Below, in pieces: positions 1 to 11,196 of a stretch of 64,000 nucleotides of DNA. Source of the stretch: Geranomyces variabilis. Its lineage: Eukaryota; Chytridiomycota; Chytridiomycetes; Spizellomycetales; Powellomycetaceae. The notes under the pieces were generated by a model, which was given only the letters and a program-made list of their open reading frames with translations, did not search any database and was not told the DNA's origin. The stretch covers positions 62,001 to 126,000 of the forward strand of contig JADGJP010000031.1 in NCBI GenBank assembly GCA_027603065.1, in the 5' to 3' direction. The position numbers were made by a program, and so were the translations under genes. Each line of letters opens with the position of its first letter. Within the stretch, counting starts at the first letter, position 1.

Positions 1-2604
1 GCCGCACCCGGGCCTGCACCCCTCGGTCAATCATCGTGCGGACCAGTGCATGTGCTAAATCCTCTCTTGCTGCCGTCGTGCCAGCTGACTGACGAGTAGG
101 CATGCATGCCCGTGCCCGCAACGCGCTTTCATAGTAGCTGTGGTCCGCGGTGGCGGATGTATTGGCGCTGTCGCTGTCAGTGGCAAGAGTGTTGAGTCGG
201 ATCCCGAGCGGGAGGCTTGTATCTGGCGTGCGCCAAAGGATTGATGAGGGTACTTTGGCGACGGTCTTGCGAAGAGGGCCTGCGCAAAAAAGCATTACAA
301 AGGTTTAAGCATGATGAAGGTATGGTGCTCCTCGTGATGAGAGAGTAACAGTCACAGTACCAAACATCGTTTCGGCATCATGCACATCGGTCACCGTGAT
401 AGGGCTCCCGTTCAACGATTTGAGTGGCAGATGGCTGAGCCTAAACACAACGTACGAGCGAAAAAACGGCAGAGAGACTGCAGGATTCATGTCGACGCGG
501 ATGTCGAGCTCGCGAATGTCACGCAGCAGCGCTAGATGATTAACCTATTGATACACAGAGAGTTCGTGAACGGGACAGTGACGTGAGAGAGGCATCCAAA
601 GCATTCTGTTCTTACATCTTTTAGCCTCGTCAGATGATTCCGAGATAGACTGACACTGTACAGGTGCGGGAACCGCTTGAGCCGGGGCAGCACTGAGCCG
701 AGCTTGCCAATGCTCACGTAGTGAAATGCAATCTTTGTCACTGTCAAGGGGTCTATGCGGTCGATTGCAGACGCTGGGTCACCGTAACTGATATGTACAG
801 AAATGTCATCGAGTCAGAAACGCGTTTCGATGTGCAAGCCCGTCCTTCGCTTCTTACATGGTTAGGGATCCACTGTTGAGCTCGAGATAGAACGTCTCCG
901 TTGATTGTATCGTCACTGCAATTACGGCTTTAGCATAAGCTCACGTTGTCAGGCCCGGTAACACTCCAGCAGTAGACGGGATGTACCTAGCTCGGATGAC
1001 GACGAGGACGCACTCATATGGGCTCCCCGAAGCGCTCCAGCGCTGGACGCTCTTGGCGCATGACCGGCTGGTGCTGGCGCATTTGGCGGTTGCGGCCGCC
1101 ACCCAGGCTCAACGAGAGCAATGTCAGCGACACTGCAATCGCCGCCTAGCGTTCGCGGGACCCCCATCTCACGCTCCCAGCGGTCGCGAATGTTGCCGAT
1201 TGCCCGCAATCGTTCATCCCGTTGCGTTGCTACACGCTCAAACTCTTTCAACCTTACGCTTTCTTTTCGTGCCACCTTATTTGCAGTGCGCCGCTCTTCT
1301 TCGCTCACGCGCCGGCCGTCCAGGATTTTTAGTGAGCGGATCCGGTTGATGAAGAATGCGCGATGGAAGCAGCCTTCCCGGCAAATCGGGTTACCGTCAA
1401 GTGAAAGCTCACAAAGCGATTCGGATTTGAGAACGTCAGACAGGTCTTCAAACGATGTGATTCTGTTTGCGCCTAGGGATAGGCGGCGCAGACTTTGTAG
1501 CTGCTGCAGATCGCGGACGACGGAAATCTGGTTGCGTCGCAGATTGATCTCCGAGAGCGTACAGAGTGGTGCCAGGCTGACGGTCCCAGTGAGCAGATTG
1601 TCCTCAAGGTTTATCACTCGCAGCTCACGAAGATGCCGGACGTTTTCTATATGCGAAACAAGACGCGTGAGTAGCCAAACCTGGTATTTCACGGCCCGCA
1701 AATGACCTTGCGAGGCGCTCGATACGAACCGATGGCGGATATTTGGTTGCTGTGCAAGTCAAGTACGTCAAGCTTCGGCAGAGCTTCAAGACCAGAGATT
1801 GTTTTGATTTTATTCCGACCTAGCATAAGGACTCGGAGACTGTGCAGAGCATTTAGACCGCTGATAACCTATGTGGCGGCGGAGCGATGGGCTGTCAGTT
1901 TCCACAAAAGTAAGTCAAGTGCACGCGATGTGATTCAGCTAGCGTTGCACCTCAATCTGGTTATTGTAGAAGTCCAGAAAGACCAGGTTGTTGAGCTGAT
2001 TTAAGTGCTCTATCGTGACAATTTGGTTGTTTTGGTAGTTGAGAAACCGAAGCTTGCTTTCCTGGTAGAGATTCAAACAAGCCTGCGGTCGCATTCCACG
2101 TAAGGAAGATGTGAATCAAACTTTTACCTATCGCTTATTGGCTTTACCGTGAGACTACGTCGGCTGAGATTTAGCCGCTCGCGTCCGCCATCCTGTTCCT
2201 CCGCCGGTCTTGCGACCTAGAATGCGCGGTCTGCTGTCAATGAGTATAACCAACACTGCCAGCGGCGCCCGGCGGTGCTGTGAAATATGCAAAAGAGTAC
2301 CCACTTCGTATATTGCTGCTAACGAATTGTTGGTTTTCTTCGGCGTCCACCCGAGACTTTCCTCCGCTTTCGCAATCCACATGACCCCTGGCGACTTCAA
2401 ATCTTGTTGATTTATCGCTGGTGTTGTGAGATTCAACTGAGATTGGTGCGAAACAGATGATCGCGCTGAAGATGCAGATAGTGGACGGATGTTGAGCGAT
2501 GAAGTGGAGGATGTGCGTGATGGCGTTGATTGAATGTCCGGGGTACCGGCGCGGTTCAATGATGACGATGACGGGCGGGTTGTAGCGACTGGGTCTTCTG
2601 CCAT
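1..2604 (-). CDS. LRRC49: LRRC49-like tubulin polyglutamylase complex subunit (partial, 3' end off window)
   Basis: Leucine-rich-repeat protein. In animals LRRC49 is a subunit of the tubulin polyglutamylase complex acting on axonemal and centriolar microtubules. Nine exons join in frame: 2604-2305, 2216-2148, 2082-1951, 1868-1730, 1646-987, 915-858, 787-616, 544-361 and 279-1 (open at the edge). The N-terminal block (ERLNLSRRSLT) runs into repeats such as LRFLNYQNNQI, LVFLDFYNNQI and LRVLMLGRNKI, then an LRR cap with LDGRRVSEEERR, a basic helical linker, a low-complexity spacer, and the family's distinctive C-terminal block (VTKIAFHYVSIGKLG, SYVVFRLSHLPLKSLNG, DAETMFGPL). Block order and spacing follow human LRRC49 from memory. 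All introns are 60-90 bp with GT..AG ends. The N-terminus probably continues upstream. Confidence in family is high; exact ends of short exons are by-eye calls. Confidence 0.88.
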
Positions 2605-3556
2605 GTCATCAGTGGATGCGCAAAGAGTAGCGGAGGAGGAGCCTCGGGACGGTGGAAATGGGTTTGCTGGGTTTGCGTTTTTGGCCGCACATGGCGTTAA
2701 CGGTGCGATGGAGAGATATGGCGGCGGCGACCACGCGTTCTTAGTTGGATGCGCTAGACCGCAAGGGTAAGTACCTTTGCAGCTCTAGTTGCATCTTGCA
2801 TAACGGCGCGTTTGCGCCGCATACCTTTGGTGCTGCCGGCAGTTGACGGCCGAGAACTTCGTTTTCGGCTGTCAGAGACTTTAGACAGCTGTTGCAATGG
2901 TTCAGTTGGCGGACCGACGACTATGCCTATATTACAGGGCTCCTAACTCACTTGCTTGCTGACCATTTTGTCTTTATTGTGCTTGATCAGGCTTGGGCTG
3001 CCTATGTACTGCATGGTAACCTCCGACATTTGGACTGCCCTAAAAGCAATCTGGAAGTCAGGCGACTCGATGCACTGCTTTTGGCTCTCTGCGTCCACAT
3101 CTGTACTCTCAGAGCATACCGAAGTGCATATGGTATTGGCGGCTTGGTGGCCCACAAGATGTCCAGTCTCAGCGGCGCGCTGGCGCGGTGGCCCCCACCA
3201 TTTGGAGCTGACTGCGGCCGCTTTCCACTCAGGCCCATGGGGATTTCAACGGGCGCCGCTGTGCCGTTAGGTTTCGTAGCTGTGTTGCCGTTTGAGCACG
3301 CTGATGATCCGTGAAGCATGCAAGAGTTTCGGCAGTAGCTTACTTTAAGGCGAAAAATGCGGGGACTTGTTGGTACGTAACGCGCGCGGGCGTGTCTGTG
3401 AGTCACCGCTGGCAGAAACTGTTGCCCCTCCCGAGACCTGTCATCCAAGCTGTTCGGTAACCCGATTTTGCAGCGGGTGAAAATGCAAAGGCAGTGCTTA
3501 ACTCCATGAACTATGCGCTGTATTTTGCTTGCTAGCCTGCGCTTGTCGTCTGCCAT
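2605..3556 (-). CDS. Probable 5' exons of the LRRC49-like gene
   Basis: The frame of the LRRC49 first exon stays open upstream to an acceptor at 2739, and two more exon-like blocks join it in phase: 2888-2775 (KVSDSRKRSSRPSTAGSTKG, then a GTACTT donor) and one ending at 2952 with a GTGAGT donor (QIAFRAVQMSEVTMQYIG). Further upstream a frame beginning with ATG at 3556 (MADDKRRLASK) contains SGKRPQSAPN, the Ser/Pro/Arg tail style common in axonemal proteins. It could join through a donor near 3210 and an acceptor near 3109. These blocks may be the disordered N-terminus of the LRR protein or a separate small gene. The first exon and start codon are uncertain. Confidence 0.35.
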
Positions 3557-3760
3557 CCGAAAAAAGCACTAGAGATAAGTACACGAGCTCCAGCCAGTGC
3601 GTATGGGCATAAAATTTCGTATCCCTAGCATTGAGCTCCATGAAAGCAGGAAAGGCTTAACTCCTGACCCCGCTACTAATAGGCATGTTTGTATGATTTA
3701 CGTAGCGGAAATCTACATGACGCGATCTGTCAGTGGCAGAGTCTATGCATCTACCGGGCT

Positions 3761-4477
3761 CTATACGAATCCGTGCTTCAAGTAAGTGTCTAAAAGGTCC
3801 AAGAAAGTCGGAAACATGTCAATGTTCTTCATCACATGACGGAAGGTGTCTTCGTACGACGTCTTGATAAACTCTTTTCCTGCCAAAGCGTCAACATTGG
3901 GAAGTCCTTTCTCCACCGTATCAGTGTCCGGCTGATCGTCCTCTTGCTCATCCTTCAGCACTGTCTTCATAATCGAGTCCGTGGCTTCCGACCTCGTAAA
4001 ATCCTTGCCGGACAGGTATCCTGCAGCGAGCAAGCTCACAGCAGTGCAGATTCCTTCTTCCATGGCTGTGTAATCGCGGAATGGAGCACGTGCAAAGGGG
4101 TTGGACGGGTGTTTGGCTTCGAGGTGAACAATAACGTGTGCGAGCTCATGGGCCAGGGTTTCGATAAACCGTTCGACGGGAAGTCTGCGGCGTATGGTGA
4201 TACTGCAGCATTCGAAACCCGTGCGTAAATAGGTGAAACGCGAGACGTCTGGCCGACATGTGTTGAACATGGTTTGTCCCAAGACCTGACATCCGGGCAT
4301 GGGAGAACCGATGTGATCTTCTAAAGAGAGTGGGATCTCGTACCCTGTTTCCGCCAGCGTTGCCCGATGGAAGGCTCCGGTAACGCGTCCAACCGCATTG
4401 TAGACGCGTGCGACAATGGCTGTACTGTCGGATGCGACAGATCCGTGACGATGTTGTCCGGCAGCATGCTGATCCAT
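3761..4477 (-). CDS. DA1-like zinc metallopeptidase domain protein
   Basis: Predicted gluzincin-type peptidase. Residues about 105-125 hold the zinc motif HELAHVIVHL (HExxH). About 25 residues later MEEGICTAVSLLAAGYL gives the downstream glutamate, as in the protein DA1 peptidase family (HExxH then EEGxCQ). Upstream is a CxV-like beta region (MPGCQVLGQTMFNTC). In plants and animals DA1-type domains follow LIM or ubiquitin-binding modules; none is visible here. The shown ATG is the first in the open frame. A different frame just upstream (4321-4560; DVDEEPALVPDRYLFPTDY) also looks coding and lies in the frame of the neighbouring membrane protein, so the real N-terminus may involve an intron or a frame change that I could not resolve. 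The substrate is unknown. Confidence 0.6.
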   Translation of the reverse strand: MDQHAAGQHRHGSVASDSTAIVARVYNAVGRVTGAFHRATLAETGYEIPLSLEDHIGSPMPGCQVLGQTMFNTCRPDVSRFTYLRTGFECCSITIRRRLPVERFIETLAHELAHVIVHLEAKHPSNPFARAPFRDYTAMEEGICTAVSLLAAGYLSGKDFTRSEATDSIMKTVLKDEQEDDQPDTDTVEKGLPNVDALAGKEFIKTSYEDTFRHVMKNIDMFPTFLDLLDTYLKHGFV

Positions 4478-4575
4478 TTCAGAGAGCGCGTTGGAAGGGC
4501 GGTATAGTCCGTCGGGAACAAGTACCGATCAGGGACAAGGGCAGGCTCTTCGTCGACATCTTTCGAGCGGAAACG

Positions 4576-5001
4576 TTAAAACGTCGTGTAAGAGTCCTTG
4601 CCGTCTTGTCGCCGCCGTGAGAATAAGATCATGGCTTCGCGCGCAGACAATGTCTTTCCGACAGCAGCCGTGTCCTCTCGAGACTTCTTGCGCGTAGGTG
4701 GTGATGTATTACTAGTGGTGCTCGCCGATCGCAAGACCGCCAGTCGGGAATTTCGGACGTCTGCGACCTCAGGCGCTGGAAGAGCTCGTTGCGTGGGCGC
4801 CCGTTTAGGCCACCACCGGTCCAAACGAGTCACAAGCCAAAGGCAGAAGAGGATGCCGGCCCACTTAGCGTACAGCGTGTAATCGTCGCCGATGGTTGCC
4901 GCAGACCCGTACGCGACTGAATCATGGTACGGGAGATAATAGTCGTCGTCGAAGTCCGACTGAGACCCGTACGCGACTGAATCGTCATGGTACGCGTACA
5001 T
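4576..5001 (-). CDS. Small single-pass membrane protein with N-terminal acidic/tyrosine repeat
   Basis: Not recognised as a family. From the ATG at 5001 the protein starts with a duplicated segment (YHDDSVAYGSQSDF, then YHDSVAYGSAATIGDD), followed by one hydrophobic helix (YAKWAGILFCLWLVTRL) and a basic Ser/Thr/Arg-rich tail of about 90 residues. The charge pattern suggests the tail faces the cytosol. It lies directly upstream of the DA1-like frame on the same strand. After its stop codon (about 4576) the same frame stays open to about 4321, so the two may be one gene separated by an intron I cannot place. Upstream ATGs exist to 5148 but give an unlikely Cys-rich leader. Confidence 0.45.
   Translation of the reverse strand: MYAYHDDSVAYGSQSDFDDDYYLPYHDSVAYGSAATIGDDYTLYAKWAGILFCLWLVTRLDRWWPKRAPTQRALPAPEVADVRNSRLAVLRSASTTSNTSPPTRKKSREDTAAVGKTLSAREAMILFSRRRQDGKDSYTTF
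4904..4993. repeat. 60-bp-spaced direct repeat inside the membrane-protein gene
   Basis: The plus-strand string GACCCGTACGCGACTGAATC occurs at 4904-4923 and again at 4964-4983, each followed by CATGGTACG, with a 3-base insertion in the second copy. The unit encodes the repeated YHDSVAYGS peptide on the minus strand, so it is an in-frame tandem duplication within a coding exon. Confidence 0.8.
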
Positions 5002-5555
5002 GACGAATCCTCGTCCGGCTGGTGCAGTTGTATGAACTGGAGAGCTCAAGCAATTGGATCCGCACAGGGAGTCGTGCGACATTTGTGGCATCCGGGTGCA
5101 ACATGTCGAGGCCTTAACCCGGGAAAATCGCCTTTTTTCGACAAGCAAAAAGTGTTGGTGAAACGCGTGCGCCAGACTTGGGGCGCTTGTTTCAGCCGGC
5201 GTGTGAACCAGGCAGCCGGGCGAACTGTTATGCTTATCCCCGGGAAATTGTACGGATAGAAACGCCGCCCTCTTTCTTGCGCGGGGGGTGAGGTGCGGGG
5301 CGGTGCGGTGCGGGGAGAGAAAGGGTTAGTGAAAGCGACGGGACTGGAGAGACTAGGCTAATTTCTGACAGCTCGCGACGGTGATTTTCGGCTCCGAGGC
5401 TATTGTTGGTGCCCTTCCGCAAAATTCCAAGCGCTTATAAAAGCCGGACAGCCATGGCAGGCAGGAGCAGTTGAAGTGCAAGGTGGTTTTTGACATCCAC
5501 TATCATACATTGTGCGAACTAGTCTATCGCCGCAAACTAGGCTAATGTTTTGAGT

Positions 5556-7737
5556 TCATTTCCTGCTGATCTCCTTGTACATTTTGTCAATGTCCGCACG
5601 GAAATGGTCCCGCGCAACATTACGCTTCGTCTTGAACGTCGGAGTCAGCAGACCGTTCTCCACCGACATTGGCTCGGCACACAGCTTGACACGAGCCGGG
5701 ATCTCAAATCCATGGAGTCCGCCCTTCTTGCCCAGCGCCTGCAAGTCAGCCAGCACCGTCTTTCTCAAGTTCTCATCCTTGCAGGCTTCCTCCAGCGATC
5801 CCTTGAAGCCCTTTTCGGCAGCCCATGCCGGGAACGATTCCGGGTCAGGAACGACAATCGCAACGAGGCTCGACTGCAACGAGTCGCCGTAGACGTAGAC
5901 TTGGAGCACATACGTCGCCTTAATCTTTCCTTCAATGGGTTCGGGAGAAATGTACTCGCCGTTTGAGAGCTTGAAGATGGCCTTGGCGCGGTCGATGATC
6001 TTGAGTGTTCCGTTTGCGACAAGCGCTCCCACATCGCCCGTGTGCAGCCAGCCGTCCGAATCGATGGCTTCGGCAGTCAGCTTGGGTTCTTTGAAGTAGC
6101 CCTTCATCACGAGCGGTCCGCGAATGAGAATCTCTCCGCGCGGGTTGGGTTTGTCTGTTGAAAAGTAGTTCATGGGCGCAACGTCGAGGAGCTTGCATTC
6201 GGCAGAGGGGAACGGCACGCCGACGTGCGAGCCGAACGGGTACTGGTAATCACCGACTATCAAGACAAGAAAAAAAAATCAACGACCGAGCTATCGTCAT
6301 AGTCACACCTCGGCCATTCGGGAACAAACCTGCAGTGACAAATCCGGCAGCAGAGCTCTCAGTCTGCCCGTAGCCTTCAAGTGTCTCAGCGCCGAGCACA
6401 ATGCGGACGAATTCGAGGATTTCAGGCGAGATGGGCGCCGCGCCTGTCAAGATAACTTTGACGTTGCCGCCAATCTTGGCTTGAATAGGGCCGAAGATTT
6501 TGTCCCAGATCGACGAGTTGGTAACACATCCCTGGTGGAGCATCCTCCTCTTGGCCGCAAACGCGACCTTGAACACGGTCCTCTTGACGATATTGCTTTG
6601 ATCGATCGTGATGTTGATTTTGTCGTATAGACGCCCGAGAAGACGGGGAACGGTGGGGAACAGGGTAGGGCGGAAGCTGGCGAGATCATCAAAGAGTTGA
6701 GGGATGCTTCCTCCCAAGAAACCGATCCTTGCGCCAAGATGAGTGAGCGACCAGAAGCAAATACGCTCAAACATGTGGCTCAAGGGGAGGTAGGAAAGAT
6801 GGCGATCTGAGTCGCCCAGCTGATAGCCCTCGGGAAGCGTGGCGCACATGCCGGCTCCGCCTGCCGCCAAGTTCCGGTGCGTAATCATCGCAATCTTTGG
6901 CGGACCGGTGGTACCGGAAGTGGCGCACATGGTGAAGACATCGTCGGGTGTGGGACGGACAGGCTCGCGGACATTGGATTTGCCAACTGTTTCAACGTCT
7001 TTGAATGTTCGGAGCTGAACATTCAAGGCCCTGGCGCGCTCGGCCATGTCTCCGGAAATGGTTGTGACGTTTGCGAGAACAATGTGCTTGAGGCTGGGGC
7101 AGGAACCGACCATGTCGAGGGCCTTGTTTGCGTTCTTCTCCGATGTGATGATGAGACTCATTTCAGTTTTGCTGATAATGTGCTTCAAGGCGTCCGCGTC
7201 AAAGGTGTCATAGAGCGGTACCGACACCAAATTGTATGTAACGCATGCTAACAGCACACAGAAGAAAGAGTAAAAAGAGACAAAACGATGTTAGCATCCA
7301 TCCTCATAATATCAAGAATTTCGATGACGCAGTTCTCATGTACCAAAGTCGGCCACAATCCATTCCGGGCATCCCGCAAGAAACATGCCGACCATTTGCG
7401 AGGGAAGAGGGAATTCCTGCTTTTCCTTCGGCGCCGCGAGCCCAGCAATCTCCTGCAAGCCCGAGCCAAAATGCTTTGCGCGTTCTCCCGTTGTTGAGAA
7501 AGATTGCCACACCCAGGACCCTCCAACACGGTGAGCAAGATACTCGCGCGAGCCGTATTTGTTGATGGCCGACCAGAGCATCTCGTAAGCGGTGTTGACG
7601 TTGCCGGGGAAGGCGTCAACGAGTTTGCCATCGTGCGGGGTGATAGGGTTGCGGATTATAGCGGATTCGCCTTCCTTTCTCGTTTTTGTGCGAACGGACT
7701 GGACGATTGGGCATTGCGTTAGGGCCAAGTCCTTCAA
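5556..7737 (-). CDS. Long-chain acyl-CoA synthetase
   Basis: ATP-dependent ligation of long-chain fatty acids to CoA, the entry step for lipid synthesis and beta-oxidation. Exons 7737-7344, 7247-6330 and 6256-5556 join in frame (DFACVTYNLVS and GFVTAVGDYQYPFG across the junctions). Visible landmarks are the AMP-binding P-loop TSGTTGPPK, the motif YLPLSHMFER, the adenine-site region LEGYGQTESSAAG, the hinge GWLHTGDVG followed by IDRAKAIFKLSNGEYISPE (typical of the ACSL subfamily), and a C-terminal lysine-containing stretch PTFKTKRNVARDHF. Length (about 670 aa) is normal. The C-terminus (ISRK) is not a canonical PTS1, and no transmembrane helix is evident at the N-terminus. Divergent to the WD40 gene over about 570 bp. 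Confidence 0.9.
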
Positions 7738-8304
7738 TGCAGGATATCCTTTCTCCGCTAATCAGGCAACACACCTGTTGGCGAAATTTGGCCGGATGAA
7801 AGGTGGGCGTGACCGCAAAAAGATATGAGGAGAGCAGCGCTGAGAAGGGCAGGAAATTGTTAGCCCACCCCAGTGACGGTTCCGTAAGGATGACAATCAG
7901 TCCCTACCTGCTCCAACGGCAGAAGCCAGCACCACTGTGACGGTGCTTATCTCGACGGCCATGGTTTGTAGGTCGCTGGCCAACAACAAGATGGCCACGC
8001 TGACTGTTGCACTTTCATCTGATGACGGCGGCCCGCTGCGCCCTCCGTGTGCGTCCTGTGAGAAATTCGCTCTCGCTCTCGGGAATTCGCCCCCGTCGGG
8101 CAAACGAAACAGGCAACCCCCCTCTTATGACTGAGCGTAAGCGACCAAGGAGCAGGAGAGAGAGAGAGAGAATGTGCAACGGCGGGCTTGGATGGTGTCT
8201 TTGTCTTATACCCTCTTGATTGACCTGGCTGGCCTTTTTGAACTCAGCTTCAGCGAACCCCGCGAGCCTTGGCGGTGACAAGGTTGCGGAGGTCGCCGAA
8301 AACG
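7738..8304. other. Shared upstream region of two divergent genes
   Basis: About 570 bp between the acyl-CoA synthetase and the LisH-WD40 gene. ORFs here are short, overlap on both strands and show no family resemblance. A short GA run lies at 8157-8171 and CT-rich stretches near 8060-8080. I see no clear TATA or named operator; it presumably holds both promoters. Confidence 0.5.
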
Positions 8305-10698
8305 ATGCAGCTTCTTCGGATCAGCAGAGGGCAGCGTTACCCTCTACCACTGATGCCACGCCGGATGATACCCGCAGGAGCAGGTGCGCCGAGGCGTGGT
8401 CTTCTGATGATACCAGGATGCGGACTGACGACTGGGAACCCCTTTGCTAGCCTCATAAACGTGGCGGCAAACCAGTACCATGTGGGAACATCGGATCGAG
8501 CGGTCCGACCAACGCAGGATATCTTTAACGCCAACGAAGAGCGAATCAAAGATGTACGTTTTGGCACGCAGAAGCGGGCGACGGAACGGACCCCTTTTAA
8601 CCTCGGCGCCGCTCCGCTTTCTCTTAGGATATTGTCCGCATGATTGTCCAGTATCTCCACGACGGCGGCTACCACGCCGCCAAAATGACGCTGCTTGACG
8701 AAGCCAACGTCAAATCGTACGAGCGAGAGGAGCGCCAGTTCGAAATTCGAAGGATGCGCAAGGCGGTGTTGGGTGGGTGGGTTGGTGCAGCTGTAGATCG
8801 CGGCGGATGGCGCGTCCTTGCGTGCTGATGCCCGTGTCGGTTCGCTTCGGTGGTCATGCACAAAATCATCAGATGGCGATTGGGCAGAGGTTGATAAGCT
8901 CTGCACCAAGACGCTGCTGAAAAATCACAAGAGCTTCCTGTATGCAGTCTACAAGCAGCAGTATCTGGAGTACATTGAGCATCATGAGATTCAAAAGGTG
9001 GGTCATTTGAATTTACGCGCGTTATACTCGTCTGAGAATACTGACAATGGACTTTGCAGGCTTTCACGCATCTAAATAAGCGCTTGAAACCATTGGAGCA
9101 TCTACAAACGACGCCAAATGAGTTCAAAGATCTCTGCTACCTTCTTACGGCGAAGTCGGCCGCCGACACGCCGTCATTCAAAAACTGGGACGGCATCGCG
9201 CCAACAAGGTACATTGCTTGTGAAAAGCAAAGACATGCTCGTATCGGCCATGCTGATGTTAGCCTCCGTCTCATGAATTTAGAGAAAAGCTCGCGGAGCA
9301 CTTTCAGATGATGGTCGACTTTGAAAACTCTGATCGCGAAGGTGGGCTTCCAGTTTTAGATTTAGACTAAGAGCCTCCGCTTACAGCTTTACGCTTGCAG
9401 GCTCTGTTTATGTCCCACCACAACGGTTGCTTAACATGCTTCGGCAAGCGGTTGCATATCAAATCGAGTCCTCCCGCTATCACCCGCGCATCCCGCCACG
9501 GGTATCCACCCTGTTGGAAGACTACCAATCGCTGATCATCCCAAACGCCGTGCGCAGTGGCTTCATCGGCCACAAAGGCAACGTCAAATGCGTCGAATTC
9601 GTCGGCGAGGAAGGCTTATCAGTACTGACTGGCTCTAGCGACAACACTTGTCGAGTCTGGGAAACCGAGACGGGCGAGTGTCAGGCAGTCATGGAAGGCC
9701 ACACGTCCCGAATATGGGATGTCGCGACCAATAAGAGCGGGTCGACGCTCGCTAGTGCTTCTGGCGATGGGACGGTTAAGCTTTGGGACCATAAGCCGGG
9801 AAAGATTCAGTGCCTGTCGACCTTTGAAGAGAGCTGTGGGGATGTGTACTCAGTCAAGTTCCATCCTGCGGGTCGGCATGTGGTTGCGGGTGGATACGAC
9901 AAGACGGTTCGGTTATACGATATCGAGCGCGGGGTCGTGGTGAAGACTTTCACGGGACATCATTTGTCTGTCTCGCGGAATATCTTTAATCCGCTGGGAA
10001 ACCTGATTGTCAGCGGTTCCAAGGATAATACAATCAAGTTCTGGGACATTACGTCAGGTAAGGACATGCTTATGTGTCACATTCCTCAATTCAAACCTGG
10101 ATGTCATTGCTGACCTTTTTTGGCCCAGGCCTTTGCATCCGGACCATTGCTTCACATCTGGGCGAAGTGACATCGGTGGATATGACTTCCAATGGCACGT
10201 TGCTGCTGAGCGGGTCCAAGGACAATTCAAATCGGCTATGGGACATTCGAATGGTGCGTGCAATCATTCGCGTCAGCTCCAGCGGACTTATGACACAGCA
10301 GCTAACCATTCTTGGTCATTCCACTTCATACATGTAACAGCTCCGGCCATTACGAAAGTTCAAAGGCCACCAAAATACCTCCAAGAATTTTGTCAAGGCG
10401 GGATTCGCGGGCGATGCGCTGGTCGTCGGAGGATCTGAAGTAAGGCCAATAAAGCACAATAGCATGTTCTCAGGGGCGTGGTATTGAATCTTGACTTTTG
10501 TTTTTCTCTTCTCAGGACGGGATAGTTTACATATGGGACGTGAGCAAAGGGGATATCTTGCAGAAATTGCGCGGGCACGCAGGGGTCGTGTACAGCGCCG
10601 CGTGGAGCTCCCGGCAATCGCTGTTCGCCAGTTGCTCTGATGACCGGACCGCGAAAACGTGGTGGTTTGATAATTCGCTGCCGATGTTTGAAAGCTAG
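8305..10698 (+). CDS. LisH-CTLH-WD40 repeat protein
   Basis: Nine exons join in frame: 8305-8553, 8628-8772, 8873-8997, 9060-9208, 9283-9341, 9401-10057, 10129-10253, 10341-10439 and 10516-10698. Order of modules: a poorly conserved N-terminus, LisH (DIVRMIVQYLHDGGYHAAK), CTLH (VLDGDWAEVDKLCTK to EYIEHHEIQKAF), a linker with FKDLCYLLTAKSAADTPSF, and a seven-blade WD40 propeller with blades ending in CRVWETETGE, VKLWDHKPGK, VRLYDIERG, IKFWDITSG, NRLWDIRM, VYIWDVSKG and AKTWWFDNS. LisH/CTLH mediates dimerisation and the propeller binds partners. SMU1, WDR26 and WDR47 share this architecture, but the linker motif matches none that I can name confidently, so the pathway is left open. The start codon is the least certain part. 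Confidence 0.82.
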
Positions 10699-11196
10699 AC
10701 CCGACGTACCGCGCGCGCGCGTAAAAGGCTCATCCAACACCCATCGCCCATTTAGCTCATTTTGCTTGCTTGATGATTTGCTTTGTTTTTTTTATTCATT
10801 TTGGGGGGACTGTATGCGAGAGAAGATGAAGGCGCAAACAACGTACGAATTTGCATCCCTGGAGCGAATCGTGCGGAAGAACGTGGCAGAAATCGTGTGG
10901 GGTGTGTGGAGCTGCGCGGTCTCAATAGATCAACCGTATATATGGTTCTGGTCGGCAATGGATGAAAAGACGACGATGGTAGCGAACACGCGGGCGGCCG
11001 GTGTGGCCCGCCTTGGACCGTCGTCAGTTATGCCCGCGCGCGGCATCAGCTGGTGAGTTCCAGCGGAAGTGGCTTACAAAGAGCACAGAACCCCGTAAAC
11101 AGAATCTGGGAAGTGGTGGACGGCGCTTCGCAACGCAGCATTGACGTTCTTTTGCGCGAATATTTTCTCGACTGTTAATCCAAAAATACGAAAGCA
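10699..11196. other. Convergent intergenic region
   Basis: About 500 bp between the stop of the WD40 gene and the stop of the INTS3-like gene. T-rich stretches at 10780-10805 could serve transcript 3' ends. No ORF here looks coding. Confidence 0.5.

Noticed and set aside
2892-3314. Plus-strand 140-codon ORF
   Set aside because: It lies opposite the probable LRRC49 5' exons, has no domain and no splice or promoter context.
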